DNA of 64,000 bases, from contig NZ_JAYGHW010000093.1 of assembly GCF_034932185.1 (NCBI RefSeq), forward strand, positions 1 to 64,000, given 5' to 3'. This DNA comes from Spirulina sp034932185 (GTDB lineage: Bacteria; Cyanobacteriota; Cyanobacteriia; Cyanobacteriales; Spirulinaceae). Positions 15,980-25,382 of the stretch are shown here, in pieces. Every line of letters begins with the position of its first letter. Position 1 is the stretch's first letter. Under the pieces are notes generated by a model. The model was not told where the DNA came from and did not search any database. It saw nothing but the letters and a program-made list of their open reading frames with translations. The position numbers and the translations under genes are program-made.

Positions 15980-18900
15980 ATGGCTGCTGACCTTCCCCCG
16001 AACTGCGGTTTTGTCGATATTTTGGCGCAGTCCTCAGTGGCGATCGCCATTCTGGATCGCAACCTCCACTATCTTTGGATGAGCCAACGCTGGCAACAGG
16101 ATTACCGGCTCACGGGGGAACTGGGCCAACCGGATCATCTGGTTCATGGGGGATTACCGGAACATTGGCCCCAGGCCTTCGCCGCTGCCCTCGCCGGACA
16201 ACCCCAACAGGGGCAGGGCGATCGCCTCATCTTCCCCAATGGTGAGACGGTTTGGCTGGAATGGCAGGCGGAACCCTGGTTACAGCCCAATGGCACCGTG
16301 GGGGGCATTATCCTCCACAGCAAAATCATCCCTGAACCCCAAGATCACGGTGTGGCCTGGGAAGAAATTGTCAATTTATCCCCGAACTTAATCTGTTTAG
16401 CGAATGCGGAAGGGTATTTTACCCACGTTAACCCCGCCTGGGAAAACCTGCTGGGGTGGAGTTGTGCCGAACTCCAAAGCATCCCCTTTATGGAATTTGT
16501 CCACCCCGACGACGTAGAGCGCACCCTCACTTTAGTCGAGAGCATCCAAACCGGGCAACCCTGCATTTCCTTTGAAAATCGCTACCGGCGCAAAGATGGC
16601 TCCTATATTTGGCTGGCCTGGACAGCGGCGATGATCAAATCCCAAGGCTATATCTATGCCCTCGCACGGGATATTAGCGATCGCAAACGCACCGAAGCCG
16701 CCCGCCAACGGATGGAATCCGCCTTACGCCGCAGTGAGCAGCGGTATCAAGCCCTCGCCGACACCGCCCCCGTGGGGATTTTTCACAGCAACCTAGAACG
16801 GCAATGTATCTATGCCAACCAACAACTGTGCATCCTCATGGGGTTAAACCTCACCGCCATTGCCGGGGCAGATTGGATGGCTTCGATTCACCCCGAAGAC
16901 CACCGTCGCGTTGAACAGGAATGGCAACAGGCCCAGGCTGAACGGCAGTGCTTCCAATCGGAATATCGCTTTTTACGCCCCGATGGTTCCGTCCGTTGGG
17001 TCTATACCCAAGTGCAAAATGTTGTCGATTTGGCCACCAACCAAACCGGCAGCTATGTGGGGACTTGTACCGATGTCACCGAGCGCAAACAGGTAGAGGC
17101 ACAATTGCAACGCTACAAGCAGGCGGTGGATAGTGCCAGCGATGCCATTAGCCTCACGGATGTCACGGGGCAGGTGCTCTATATGAATGAGGCCTTTAAA
17201 GCCCTTTACGAATGTCCCGATCTCGCCACCTTAGCTGTCCATGGCGGTTTGGCTGGCCTCTTTATTGATCCCACCACGATTCAAGGATTATTAACCCATG
17301 TCACCAATGGCCAGGTCTGGAGCCATGAGGTGGAGCAGCGATCGCTCCGGGGGGATTGTATTCAAGCCTCCCTCCGGGCCAATGGGATTCGTGGCGAACG
17401 GGGGGAAATCGTGGGTCTGGTGGCCATTGCCACGGATATCCGCGATCGCAAACAAGCAGAAGCCGCCCTCAAAGAAAGCGAAGCCACCAATAAAGCGATC
17501 CTCACCGCCATCCCCGATCTAATGTTTCGCCTGGATAGCCAGGGGCGGTATTTAGGCCACATCAGCACCAGTGAATTTCAAGACCTGATCCCCAATGATG
17601 CCAACCCCACAGGGCAAGATATTCGCGACTGGATGCCTGCGGACATTGCCCATCGCCATTATCACTATGGGCAGCGGGCGTTACTCACCGGAGCGATGCA
17701 AATTTATGAGCAGGAGGTGCATTTTGACAATGATCACACCCAGTACGAGGAGGTACGGGTGGTTCCCAGTGGCCCCAATGAATTGCTCTATATTGTCCGG
17801 GATATTAGCGATCGCAAGCGCATTGAAGCCTCTTTACTGGACTTTGCCAATCGCCTCCAAGCCCAAGTAGAGCGGGAGCAGTTCCTCAATCACCTCTCGG
17901 TGGAAATCCGCAGTTCCCTGGAGCAATCCCCTGAAATCTTGATTAACCGCGCCCTTGATGCGGTGCGGGATCTGTTCCAAATTGACCGCACCCATTTTGC
18001 CTGGTACATGACCGATGTGGCTGAACCCTATTGGGATGTGTTTGCTGAATCTGTGAGTGAGGGCCTAGCGGATTTTCGCGGTCATTATCCCGCGTCCCAA
18101 GTGGGGCCAATGGCGGAAATTCTCTTGCGGTTGGAGGTGATCTGTATTGATGATGCCCGCGAGATTAGTGATCCGATCTACCGCGAATTTATCCAAAGTC
18201 TGACCTATCAATCGGTGCTCGTCATTCCCCTAGAAGTGGAGCCGGGCAAAATTGGCGTGATGGTTTGTAGCCACAGTGCCACCGTGCGCCCCTGGAAAGA
18301 GGCGGAAGTGGATTTAGTTAAAGCGGTGCTCAATCAGTTGGCGATCGCCACCAATCAAGCCACCCTTTACGCCCAATCTCAAGCCCGCGCCGAAGAACTG
18401 CGCCAAACCCTCGACGAACTCAACCGCACCCAATCCCAACTGATCCAAACCGAAAAAATGTCCAGCCTTGGGCAACTGGTCGCGGGGGTCGCCCATGAAA
18501 TCAATAACCCCGTCAACTTCATCTATGGCAACGTCGATCATGCTCGGGACTACATCAATGATCTCCTTGGCCTCATTGCCCTCTATCAACAGCATTATCC
18601 CGATCCCAAAATGATCATCGCTGATGAAATCGAGGCCATTGACCTGCCCTTTCTCCTCGATGATTTGCCGAAAATGCTGCAATCGATGCGTATTGGCGCA
18701 GAACGGATTAAGGAAATTGTTGCCTCACTGCGCACCTTTTCCCGGATGGATGAATCAGAAATGAAGGCTGTCGATATCCACGACGGCATTGAAAGCACAT
18801 TAATGATCCTCCACAATCGCCTCAAATCTAAACCCCACTCGAAAGGGATTCAAGTCATCCGTAAGTATGGAGATTTACCCAAGGTTGAATGCTATGCCGG

Positions 18901-19300
18901 GCAATTGAATCAAGTCTTCATGAATATCCTCAGTAATGCCATTGATGCCTTACTGGAGGAGGAAAACCGCCAATATGAGGGGGATGATTCCATCGAAATC
19001 GAGAGTTGGATTGAAATTGAAACCCACCTCAGCATCAATGGTGAGCAGGTGGCGATCCATATTCGCGATAATGGTGCTGGCATTGATCCCGCCCATCAGG
19101 CCCGTCTCTTTGATCCCTTTTTCACCACCAAAGAAATTGGCAAGGGAACGGGCCTCGGCCTGGCCATCAGCTATCAAATTGTCACGGAAAAACATGGTGG
19201 GCAATTACTCTGTGCCTCTACGTTAGGGGAAGGCACGGAGTTCACGATCCAGATTCCCTGTCGTCAAACCCTGCAACGGATTCAACAAATGCGGGCTTGA
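15980..19300 (+). CDS. Multi-PAS/GAF sensor histidine kinase
   Basis: This is a soluble 1106-residue signalling kinase. About five PAS domains fill residues 10-620, three of them ending in the DISDRK/DIRDRK type linker (for example ARDISDRKRTEAA). A GAF domain follows at about 640-790 (LNHLSVEIRSSLEQSPEILI, then VLVIPLEVEPGKIGVMVCS). A dimerisation/phosphoacceptor domain contains GVAHEINNPVNFIYGN, with the likely phospho-His near residue 839. The HATPase domain shows the N box (NQVFMNILSNAIDALLEE), G1 (IRDNGAGID) and G2 (GKGTGLGLAIS). No transmembrane helix or receiver domain is present, so the partner regulator is separate and not encoded next door. Bound chromophores or ligands cannot be deduced; the GAF lacks an evident bilin Cys motif. 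Confidence 0.93.
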   Translation: MAADLPPNCGFVDILAQSSVAIAILDRNLHYLWMSQRWQQDYRLTGELGQPDHLVHGGLPEHWPQAFAAALAGQPQQGQGDRLIFPNGETVWLEWQAEPWLQPNGTVGGIILHSKIIPEPQDHGVAWEEIVNLSPNLICLANAEGYFTHVNPAWENLLGWSCAELQSIPFMEFVHPDDVERTLTLVESIQTGQPCISFENRYRRKDGSYIWLAWTAAMIKSQGYIYALARDISDRKRTEAARQRMESALRRSEQRYQALADTAPVGIFHSNLERQCIYANQQLCILMGLNLTAIAGADWMASIHPEDHRRVEQEWQQAQAERQCFQSEYRFLRPDGSVRWVYTQVQNVVDLATNQTGSYVGTCTDVTERKQVEAQLQRYKQAVDSASDAISLTDVTGQVLYMNEAFKALYECPDLATLAVHGGLAGLFIDPTTIQGLLTHVTNGQVWSHEVEQRSLRGDCIQASLRANGIRGERGEIVGLVAIATDIRDRKQAEAALKESEATNKAILTAIPDLMFRLDSQGRYLGHISTSEFQDLIPNDANPTGQDIRDWMPADIAHRHYHYGQRALLTGAMQIYEQEVHFDNDHTQYEEVRVVPSGPNELLYIVRDISDRKRIEASLLDFANRLQAQVEREQFLNHLSVEIRSSLEQSPEILINRALDAVRDLFQIDRTHFAWYMTDVAEPYWDVFAESVSEGLADFRGHYPASQVGPMAEILLRLEVICIDDAREISDPIYREFIQSLTYQSVLVIPLEVEPGKIGVMVCSHSATVRPWKEAEVDLVKAVLNQLAIATNQATLYAQSQARAEELRQTLDELNRTQSQLIQTEKMSSLGQLVAGVAHEINNPVNFIYGNVDHARDYINDLLGLIALYQQHYPDPKMIIADEIEAIDLPFLLDDLPKMLQSMRIGAERIKEIVASLRTFSRMDESEMKAVDIHDGIESTLMILHNRLKSKPHSKGIQVIRKYGDLPKVECYAGQLNQVFMNILSNAIDALLEEENRQYEGDDSIEIESWIEIETHLSINGEQVAIHIRDNGAGIDPAHQARLFDPFFTTKEIGKGTGLGLAISYQIVTEKHGGQLLCASTLGEGTEFTIQIPCRQTLQRIQQMRA

Positions 19301-19441
19301 TGGCCCGGATTGAGCCAGCCTTTGCCTTAATCACCCGACGAAATCCGGTTGTTGCGTTGATCTGCGTCGGAGGGAAATTTAAAAATTTTCGCCCCTACAG
19401 CTTGGTAAACTACAACCATATTCGTTCACTCTGATTTGATC

Positions 19442-19618
19442 ATGACCACCCACTTTATTACCGCTGAAATCGACCTGCAAGCCACGCCCCAAGCCACGCA
19501 AGCCGAAGTTGAAGCCCAACTCCAAAAATCCGGGGAACCCCTCCGTTGGGCAATTACAGCGGTGAATCCTGAAACCCAAACCGCTCATGTGGAAGCGGTG
19601 GTGACTCGTGAGGAGTGA
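19442..19618 (+). CDS. Small conserved-looking protein (58 aa)
   Basis: This is a compact acidic protein (MTTHFITAEIDLQATPQA at the N-terminus, ending VEAVVTREE) with alternating strand-helix-strand character. The frame opens two codons earlier at a TTG, but the ATG at 19442 is preferred. I do not recognise a family. Base composition and the closely spaced downstream ABC ATPase gene (start 50 bp later) support a real gene. Its last codons merge into a GTGAGGAGTGA-type low-complexity repeat. Confidence 0.6.
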   Translation: MTTHFITAEIDLQATPQATQAEVEAQLQKSGEPLRWAITAVNPETQTAHVEAVVTREE

Positions 19619-19668
19619 GAAGTGAGGAGTGATTCTGTTCCCCGTTCCCTGTTCCCCCCAACCCACTC

Positions 19669-20376
19669 ATGTATGAAACACTCCTAAAAGGCCAAGAAAT
19701 TACCGTTGAGGGGATTTTGCATGACCTCAATTTTGAGATTAGGGCGGGCGATCGCCTCGGTATTGTGGGGGCTTCTGGTTCGGGCAAATCCACATTGTTA
19801 ACGCTCTTCAATCGGCTGCGGGAGCCGGAACAGGGGCAATTGTGGTTTAAGGGACAGCCCTTTGATCAGGTTTCGGTGTTTGAATTGCGGCGGCAGGTGG
19901 CTCTGGTGTTGCAGGAGCCGAAGTTATTAGGGATGTCGGTGCAGGAATCCCTGGCCTATCCTTTGGTGCTGCAAAAACGGCCTAAGGGGGAAATTCAGGA
20001 AAAAGTTTTAAGCTGGTGCGATCGCCTCTCCATTCCCCTCGATTGGCTCGACCGTCAAGCCTGGCAACTTTCCCTCGGTCAGCGGCAACTGGTCACGATT
20101 GGCCGCGCCCTCATGCTTAATCCGACGCTCCTCCTCCTGGATGAACCCACCTCGGCCCTGGATGTGGGGACAGCCCACCGTTTGTTAGAAGTCTTAGCCA
20201 GTATGCCTACCCTCACTTGGGTGATGGTCAATCATCAACTGGATTGGGTGCGGCAATGTTGCGATCGCGTTTGGTATCTCCATGAGGGGCAAATCTGGTC
20301 AGATACCACGGTGGCCGCGATTAATTGGGATGTGGTGGAGCAGGAATTGAAGGCCCCCGTTGAGGATTGGGGTTAG
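19669..20376 (+). CDS. ABC transporter ATP-binding protein
   Basis: This 235-residue ATPase has Walker A GASGSGKST (about residue 34), Q-loop LVLQEPKLLG, a signature LSLGQRQLVTIGRAL, Walker B LLLLDEPTSALD and a switch His in MVNHQLD. The third residue of the signature (SLGQ instead of SGGQ) is a mild deviation. The general pattern resembles small YbbL/FetA-like ATPases that pair with an eight-helix permease, but no permease gene lies beside it, so the substrate is open. It converges with the flippase gene and the two stops overlap by 4 bp. Confidence 0.85.
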   Translation: MYETLLKGQEITVEGILHDLNFEIRAGDRLGIVGASGSGKSTLLTLFNRLREPEQGQLWFKGQPFDQVSVFELRRQVALVLQEPKLLGMSVQESLAYPLVLQKRPKGEIQEKVLSWCDRLSIPLDWLDRQAWQLSLGQRQLVTIGRALMLNPTLLLLDEPTSALDVGTAHRLLEVLASMPTLTWVMVNHQLDWVRQCCDRVWYLHEGQIWSDTTVAAINWDVVEQELKAPVEDWG

Positions 20377-21575
20377 ATGGGTTTACGACTCATGATCCAC
20401 CAAATTCCCGCAAAGGCGCTAATCGTCATCACCACTTCAGTAATCACGGTGGCGATCGCCGCCCCTTCCGCTCCTTCGAGGGGAATTAACCACCAATTCA
20501 ACCCCACATTCAGCAGCACCGCCCCAAGGGTGAGCCGGAGATAATGCCGTTGGCGATCCAAGGCCACTAAACCTTGGGTGGCTAAATGACCCCAATAGAT
20601 GGGCAATAGCGTCAGGGCTAACCACCGTAACACCTGGGTTTGGCTTTGCAGTTCCTCGCCATAGGCCAGGAGTAACAGCAGGGGAGCTAAAACCACGACA
20701 ATCGCCGTAAACAGTAACCCCATCCCCCCCAAGCCGAAAAAAATCTTTCTAAACAACTTACGGAATTGATGCCCTTTGGCCAAGCTGGGAAAGGTGGCGG
20801 CCATGACAACGCTAGGCACTAAAATCGCCCCCTCAATCAAGCGATAGGCCAGGTTATACCGCCCCACCTCCGTATCGCTGGCTAATACCCCCAACATCAC
20901 ACTATCCACCCGAAAATAAATCATCCCCAACAGGGATACCCCCCCCAACATTAACCCTTCTTTCGCCGTCGCTTGCAGGCCGCTGAAGTTGATCGGTTGC
21001 CAGAGCAGGGGAAAAACCTTGGCCGCCATCACCCCCCAAACGCCAATCGTCACAAGGGCTGTGGAAATGAGCAAAGCGAGGGGGGCAAGCCAGAGGGGGG
21101 GTAGGGGGGTTGGGGCTAAGAGCACTAAGCTGGCGATCGCCAAGCCCTTTTGGGCAATGCTGGCAATGCCTTCGAGTTGCATTTCTTCTTTGCCCCGTTG
21201 GATGGCAAAACCAATCCGTTGGGCGGAAATGAGGACAAGGTAGCCGTACAGCATCGTCAAGACGGCTAACGAGGGGCCAAACAGCGTCAGTAGGGGCAAC
21301 AGCAAGAGGCACAGGAGGGCGATCGCCCCCCGAATAATCACCGCCTGCTGCACCACTGCCCCATCGCCTCGACTCACCCATTTGGTAATCACCCAATCGA
21401 GGCCCAATTCAAGGGTTGGTTGCAAGACCATCAGGGCAAGGGAGAGGGCAAAGGAGAATTGGCCGTAAACCTCAAGGGTTACGAGGCGGGGCAACAGCAG
21501 ATAGAACAGTAACCCCAAGGCCCTGCTCCCCAGTTGCCCTAATCCTTGCCACCAAAAATTCTTAAGCAGGGCCAT
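20373..21575 (-). CDS. Polysaccharide flippase (Wzx/oligosaccharide flippase family)
   Basis: This 400-residue integral membrane protein has about 12 hydrophobic helices. The N-terminus (MALLKNFWWQGLGQLGSRAL, then FYLLLPRLVTLEVYGQFSFA) is typical of the MVF/MOP flippase family (Polysacc_synt), which moves lipid-linked oligosaccharides across the plasma membrane. The C-terminal part has the repeat-like GAVLLNVGLNWWLIPLEG and GAEGAAIATVITEVVM, also characteristic. Its start overlaps the end of the O-antigen ligase gene by 14 bp, so the two are translationally coupled and likely serve one glycan pathway. Confidence 0.88.
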   Translation of the reverse strand: MALLKNFWWQGLGQLGSRALGLLFYLLLPRLVTLEVYGQFSFALSLALMVLQPTLELGLDWVITKWVSRGDGAVVQQAVIIRGAIALLCLLLLPLLTLFGPSLAVLTMLYGYLVLISAQRIGFAIQRGKEEMQLEGIASIAQKGLAIASLVLLAPTPLPPLWLAPLALLISTALVTIGVWGVMAAKVFPLLWQPINFSGLQATAKEGLMLGGVSLLGMIYFRVDSVMLGVLASDTEVGRYNLAYRLIEGAILVPSVVMAATFPSLAKGHQFRKLFRKIFFGLGGMGLLFTAIVVVLAPLLLLLAYGEELQSQTQVLRWLALTLLPIYWGHLATQGLVALDRQRHYLRLTLGAVLLNVGLNWWLIPLEGAEGAAIATVITEVVMTISAFAGIWWIMSRKPI

Positions 21576-22827
21576 GGGCTTGGGGATTGGTTTTGAAGTT
21601 GGCGGCGATCGCCACCATCAGGCTCATGGTCAAAATCGTGGGCAAATCATGGATAAAAAAATCAAACATTTGGGCCGTGATTACAAAACTAGAGAGTAAA
21701 CCGACTCTGGGATCAAGTAAAGGGGTGCGCCACAGGGCAGACACCATTACCCCAATCCACAGCAACAATCCCGGCAACCCCAATTCAGTCAGGAGATGTA
21801 AAAAGACATTATGAGCAGTTAAACCTCGTTGAGGCATAATTTTTTCTGCCAGGGTTTGAATGCCGGTGCCGGTGATCGGATTGGCGAGAAATTGCTGCCC
21901 AGCAATCACCGCCAGTTCAGCACGGGGAATCGTAGCGAGGGCTGCTTCATCGCCGGCCATGGCGGCTTGGAGGGTGGTAATGTTCTGGGGAATTTGCTGA
22001 ATATTGGCGGCAAGGCGGGGGCTTTGGTTCCAGACGAAAAAGCCCGTGGCGAGAGCGGCGGGAATGATCAGGGCCATGGCCCAAGCCTTCAACGGCACAA
22101 ACCGATAGGGATAAACCATCAACACCCCACTCACCAATAACACAAAAATACCGTTACGACTTCCAGTGAGGATCAGCGTCACGATCAAGGGGGGGATGAA
22201 AAATAAGAGGCTAAAACTTGGTAAAATCCTCTCTTTGCACAGGGTACAGGTGAGCAACACGCCAAAGGCCATCAACGCCCCCAGTTGATTGGGGTTTTGG
22301 AGGAGGGATAAAGCTCGCCCATAGTAGCCAGTTCCGTTACGAATCCAGGGGAAGAAAGGCCAGTTAGGATTAAAATGCTCGCAAATGCCAAACCCTGCCA
22401 GGATCAGCAAAAACAGGAGGGTGAACCCGTAGAGCCAGGGGAGTCTTTGCTTCGGTTGATAGGCCTGGGCGAGGATCAGGAGGGCGGGGAATGTGAAAAA
22501 ATAGATACTGTACTTAATGCTAAATTTAAAGGCGATTCCTCGATCCACACTAAACCAGGCACTGATCCAAAACCAAAGGTAAAGGGCCAGCAGGAGTAAG
22601 AGGGTACGGCGATGGGCCTGCCAAAGGAGGGGGAGGCGATCGCCATACAGCCCCAGGATCGCCATGGCTAACAGGGGGATGGTAAGGTTATAGGCACCCA
22701 AATCCATCCCCGGCAAGTTGACATGAACCAACAGGGCAAAGACGAAAATGCCTACCAGGAGGATGAGGGCGAAGTGATCACGGTAGCGGGTGAACCAGTC
22801 GGGAAAGGGGCGAATCACAAATTTCAT
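21562..22827 (-). CDS. O-antigen ligase family protein
   Basis: This 421-residue membrane protein has about 11 helices and belongs to the Wzy_C/O-antigen ligase family. The signature region is the segment with LTGSRNGIFVLLVSGVLMV and, later, the extracytoplasmic loop leading to GTGIQTLAEKIMPQRGLTAH (the PxNxxLxxxxE-like zone with NVFLHLLTELGLPGLLLW). These enzymes transfer or polymerise lipid-linked glycans. It is the first gene of a two-gene unit with the flippase. Its ATG (22827-22825) interlocks with the ATG of the divergent glycosyltransferase gene (22826-22828), so promoters must lie within coding sequence or the real starts are slightly inside. Confidence 0.88.
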   Translation of the reverse strand: MKFVIRPFPDWFTRYRDHFALILLVGIFVFALLVHVNLPGMDLGAYNLTIPLLAMAILGLYGDRLPLLWQAHRRTLLLLLALYLWFWISAWFSVDRGIAFKFSIKYSIYFFTFPALLILAQAYQPKQRLPWLYGFTLLFLLILAGFGICEHFNPNWPFFPWIRNGTGYYGRALSLLQNPNQLGALMAFGVLLTCTLCKERILPSFSLLFFIPPLIVTLILTGSRNGIFVLLVSGVLMVYPYRFVPLKAWAMALIIPAALATGFFVWNQSPRLAANIQQIPQNITTLQAAMAGDEAALATIPRAELAVIAGQQFLANPITGTGIQTLAEKIMPQRGLTAHNVFLHLLTELGLPGLLLWIGVMVSALWRTPLLDPRVGLLSSFVITAQMFDFFIHDLPTILTMSLMVAIAANFKTNPQAHGPA

Positions 22828-23887
22828 GCTAGTTACAAACCTATCTTTTCTACCACAACAACCGACGGGTCTTTCTGTTTACGCCCTCAACCTGGTGCGA
22901 TCGCTCCGCATATCCCCCACCAAGGTTCTCAGCAATCAACCCGTAGGCCTTCACCCCTGCTATCCCGTTCCCCCCAACCTCAGTAGTGATGGGGGCCATT
23001 GGGGGACAGTCCAGCGGTTATGGTGGTTGCAAACCGAGTTACCCCATCTCTACACCGATTTACAAGGGGATGTGTTTTTCTCTCCTGTTCCGGAAGCTCC
23101 GCTCGGGCAAAAGTTCCCCATTGTGATCACCGTTCATGATTTAATTCCCCTCCGGTTTCCAAAACTCATCTCCTTTTTACGGTTCTATTTTCGCCATTAT
23201 GTGGCGCGGGTGGTAGCAGAGGCAACCCATGTGATTTGTGATTCTGAGGCAACGGCGCAGGATTTACGCAATATTTTAGGGCTATCGGTGCGCAATGTTT
23301 CAGTGATTCCGTTAGCCTATGATCATCAACATTTTTATCCCCGTCATTTGCCCAAGGAAAATTATTTCCTTTATGTGGGTCGCCATGATCATTATAAAAA
23401 TTTAGGGCGGTTAATTGATGCTTTTGCCACATTGGCGGATCGGGATGTGATTTTAAAAATTGCTGGCGGTTTTGATCACCGCAACACCCCGTTATTGCAA
23501 CAACAGGCTGAGGCTTTGGGGGTGGGCGATCGCGTCCAATTCCTTTCCTATGTGAGCTATCAAGATTTACCCCTGTTAATTGGGGGGGCGATCGCCCTTG
23601 TTTTTCCCAGTTTATGGGAGGGGTTTGGGTTGCCAGTATTGGAGGCGATGGCCTGCGGGACACCCGTAATTACCTCTAACTGTGCCTCTTTACCCGAAGT
23701 GGCGGGGGATGCCGCCATTTTAATTAATCCCTATAAGGTGGGGGAATTAGCCGATGCCATGGCCAATGTTTACCGCGATAGTCAATTATGGTCACATCTT
23801 CATCAAGCAGGATTAGCCCAAGCCCAACGCTTTAGTTGGCAAAAAACCGCCGATGCCACCGCTGAAATCCTCTGTCGTTACGGTTGA
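22826..23887 (+). CDS. GT4-family glycosyltransferase
   Basis: This is a 353-residue GT-B fold retaining glycosyltransferase. The ATG at 22826 gives MLVTNLSFLPQQPTGLSVYA, a standard GT4 N-terminus with the acceptor-side PTGLSVYA loop. A GTG 12 codons upstream is possible but adds no conserved residues. The C-terminal half shows FLYVGRHDHYKNLGRLIDAF, VQFLSYVSYQDLP and the EX7E motif in PSLWEGFGLPVLEAMACGTP. The sugar specificity cannot be predicted. It is divergent from the ligase/flippase pair and likely acts in the same surface-polysaccharide pathway. Confidence 0.92.
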   Translation: MLVTNLSFLPQQPTGLSVYALNLVRSLRISPTKVLSNQPVGLHPCYPVPPNLSSDGGHWGTVQRLWWLQTELPHLYTDLQGDVFFSPVPEAPLGQKFPIVITVHDLIPLRFPKLISFLRFYFRHYVARVVAEATHVICDSEATAQDLRNILGLSVRNVSVIPLAYDHQHFYPRHLPKENYFLYVGRHDHYKNLGRLIDAFATLADRDVILKIAGGFDHRNTPLLQQQAEALGVGDRVQFLSYVSYQDLPLLIGGAIALVFPSLWEGFGLPVLEAMACGTPVITSNCASLPEVAGDAAILINPYKVGELADAMANVYRDSQLWSHLHQAGLAQAQRFSWQKTADATAEILCRYG

Positions 23888-23954
23888 AAAACAGTAGGGT
23901 GGGCATCGCCACCTCTAAAAAATTCATAGGTTTATAGTAACTATTGCTACGCCT

Positions 23955-24015
23955 GTAGGGGCGAAAAATCTTTCGCCCTCCTAGGCATGTAGGGGCGAAA
24001 AATCTTTCGCCCTCC
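23955..24015. repeat. Two direct copies of the GTAGGGGCG short element
   Basis: Two copies of a roughly 27-nt imperfect palindrome (GTAGGGGCGAAAAATCTTT followed by CGCCCTCC) lie at 23955-23983 and 23989-24015, 34 bp apart. They are between the glycosyltransferase stop and the terminator of the SLH gene. Confidence 0.8.
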
Positions 24016-24051
24016 GCCCATCAAAGTTAAAAATGAATTGCCAATGACCAC

Positions 24052-24084
24052 AAAAAAGCCGGATTAACGTGAAGCTAATCCGGC
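24052..24084 (-). terminator. Rho-independent terminator of the SLH gene
   Basis: On the minus strand a 9-bp stem (GCCGGATTA with TAATCCGGC) is followed by six U residues. It begins 36 bp after the stop codon of the SLH-domain gene. Confidence 0.92.
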
Positions 24085-24119
24085 AGTCATCTAGGAGGAT
24101 GAAAGAGAAGGGTTAAAGA

Positions 24120-25382
24120 TTAACGCACGGGGGCGACGAAATCTTCTGAGAGGGTGAGGTTGAGGTTGGTTTCTGGTTCCACCACCAACAGATCCACACT
24201 GTTACGACCCAGGAAGTTTTGAATCAGGGTCAATACAGCCCCCGCCCCCGCACCGAGGAGCAGTTCTTCCGTCGCAATGGCGCGATCGCCTGTCACCGCT
24301 GCAATGGCCGCCGCCGCCGCTGTCCCAATCGCTGCATTGCGGAGCAGATCGCCGGTACTCGTACCCCGACGGACGGTTTCCGTTTGGGTGATGGGGTTGG
24401 AACGGGCATTAAAGGCACGGCTAGAGCCATCGGGATAGATCAACTCTTGGGCGACAAATTGGGTGGCATTGTTCCCGGAGGGACGTAATTCCCCTTTCAC
24501 CTGGCTACCGGCGGGGATCAAGACTTGGCCCTCTTGGGTGGTGATGTTGGTGCGGACTGCAAACGTTACGGGTAACGTTTCATCGGGCATCATCAGGATT
24601 TTATCCCGCATATAGCTCACCGGAATCATGGTGCCAGCGGGAATGCGGTATTCCGTAGCGATGGGGGCATTACTGACTAGATAAGGGGAGTTGATGGCAG
24701 CGACGCGGCCTTCGCTGTGCATGGCTTGGTAGAGGAAAGCAGCTACTTCAGCGCGGGTAGCGTTGCGGGTGGGGTTGAGGAGGTTGACGTTGGGATAGTT
24801 GACCACCATCCGTTTTTCCGTTGCCGCTGCCACGGGGGAGCGGGCAAAGCTGGAAATGTTGCCATTGTCGGAGAAGAAGTTAAGGACTTGGTTGGTGGGG
24901 GCGTTGGGGGCGTAGTTTAAGCCGTTGGCCAGGGACACCAAAACTTGCTCACGGGGAATATTTTGCTCAGGGCGGAAGACGTTACCGGGATAGCCAGATA
25001 AGAAGCCCATTTGATAGGAGTTGCGGATTGCTCCAGCGGCCCAATGGTTAGAGGGGACATCAACAAAATTGATCCCGCTGCGGATTGCGCCTTTACTGTA
25101 GGCGGCTTGGAGCATGGAGGAGAATTGAGCGCGGGTGACGGGGGCATCGGGGCGGAATGTGCCATCAGGGAAGCCGGAGAGTACGTTTTGCATCACCAAA
25201 GCATCAATATATTGTTTGGCCCAGTGGTTGCTGGCCACATCCCGGAAGCCGTTGGTTTGAGCGACGGCGGGGGCAGGATTGACGAGGGAAGGCATGAGGG
25301 CGATGGGGGCGATCGCTGTGGCGTTCAGGCCCAGGGTCATGATTAAAGCGGTGGTGGCTTGCCAATTTTTGAGTTTCAACAT
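24120..25382 (-). CDS. SLH-domain outer-envelope protein
   Basis: This 420-residue secreted protein has a signal peptide in the first ~42 residues (ending APAVAQT). Three S-layer homology domains follow, starting with GFRDVASNHWAKQYIDALV (about 46-100), NFVDVPSNHWAAGAIRNSY (about 105-165) and a weaker third to about 230. SLH domains bind pyruvylated or other wall polymers. The C-terminal 190 residues contain RIPAGTMIPVSYMRDKILM and LIPAGSQVKGELRPSG, resembling TrbI/VirB10-like beta segments, plus a Gly/Ala-rich hydrophobic stretch (LLRNAAIGTAAAAAIAAVTG). This is not a classical SLH porin (OprB) because no large beta-barrel region is evident. An AGGGAGG ribosome binding site precedes the ATG. 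Confidence 0.87.
   Translation of the reverse strand: MLKLKNWQATTALIMTLGLNATAIAPIALMPSLVNPAPAVAQTNGFRDVASNHWAKQYIDALVMQNVLSGFPDGTFRPDAPVTRAQFSSMLQAAYSKGAIRSGINFVDVPSNHWAAGAIRNSYQMGFLSGYPGNVFRPEQNIPREQVLVSLANGLNYAPNAPTNQVLNFFSDNGNISSFARSPVAAATEKRMVVNYPNVNLLNPTRNATRAEVAAFLYQAMHSEGRVAAINSPYLVSNAPIATEYRIPAGTMIPVSYMRDKILMMPDETLPVTFAVRTNITTQEGQVLIPAGSQVKGELRPSGNNATQFVAQELIYPDGSSRAFNARSNPITQTETVRRGTSTGDLLRNAAIGTAAAAAIAAVTGDRAIATEELLLGAGAGAVLTLIQNFLGRNSVDLLVVEPETNLNLTLSEDFVAPVR

Noticed and set aside
23166..23663. 165-codon minus-strand frame inside the glycosyltransferase gene
   Set aside because: Antisense shadow of a well-supported GT4 gene, with a Pro/Arg/His-rich translation.
20373..23887. Horizontally acquired polysaccharide island or prophage
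   Set aside because: Only three glycan genes, with HIP1 density like the rest of the chromosome and no integrase, tRNA junction or phage gene.
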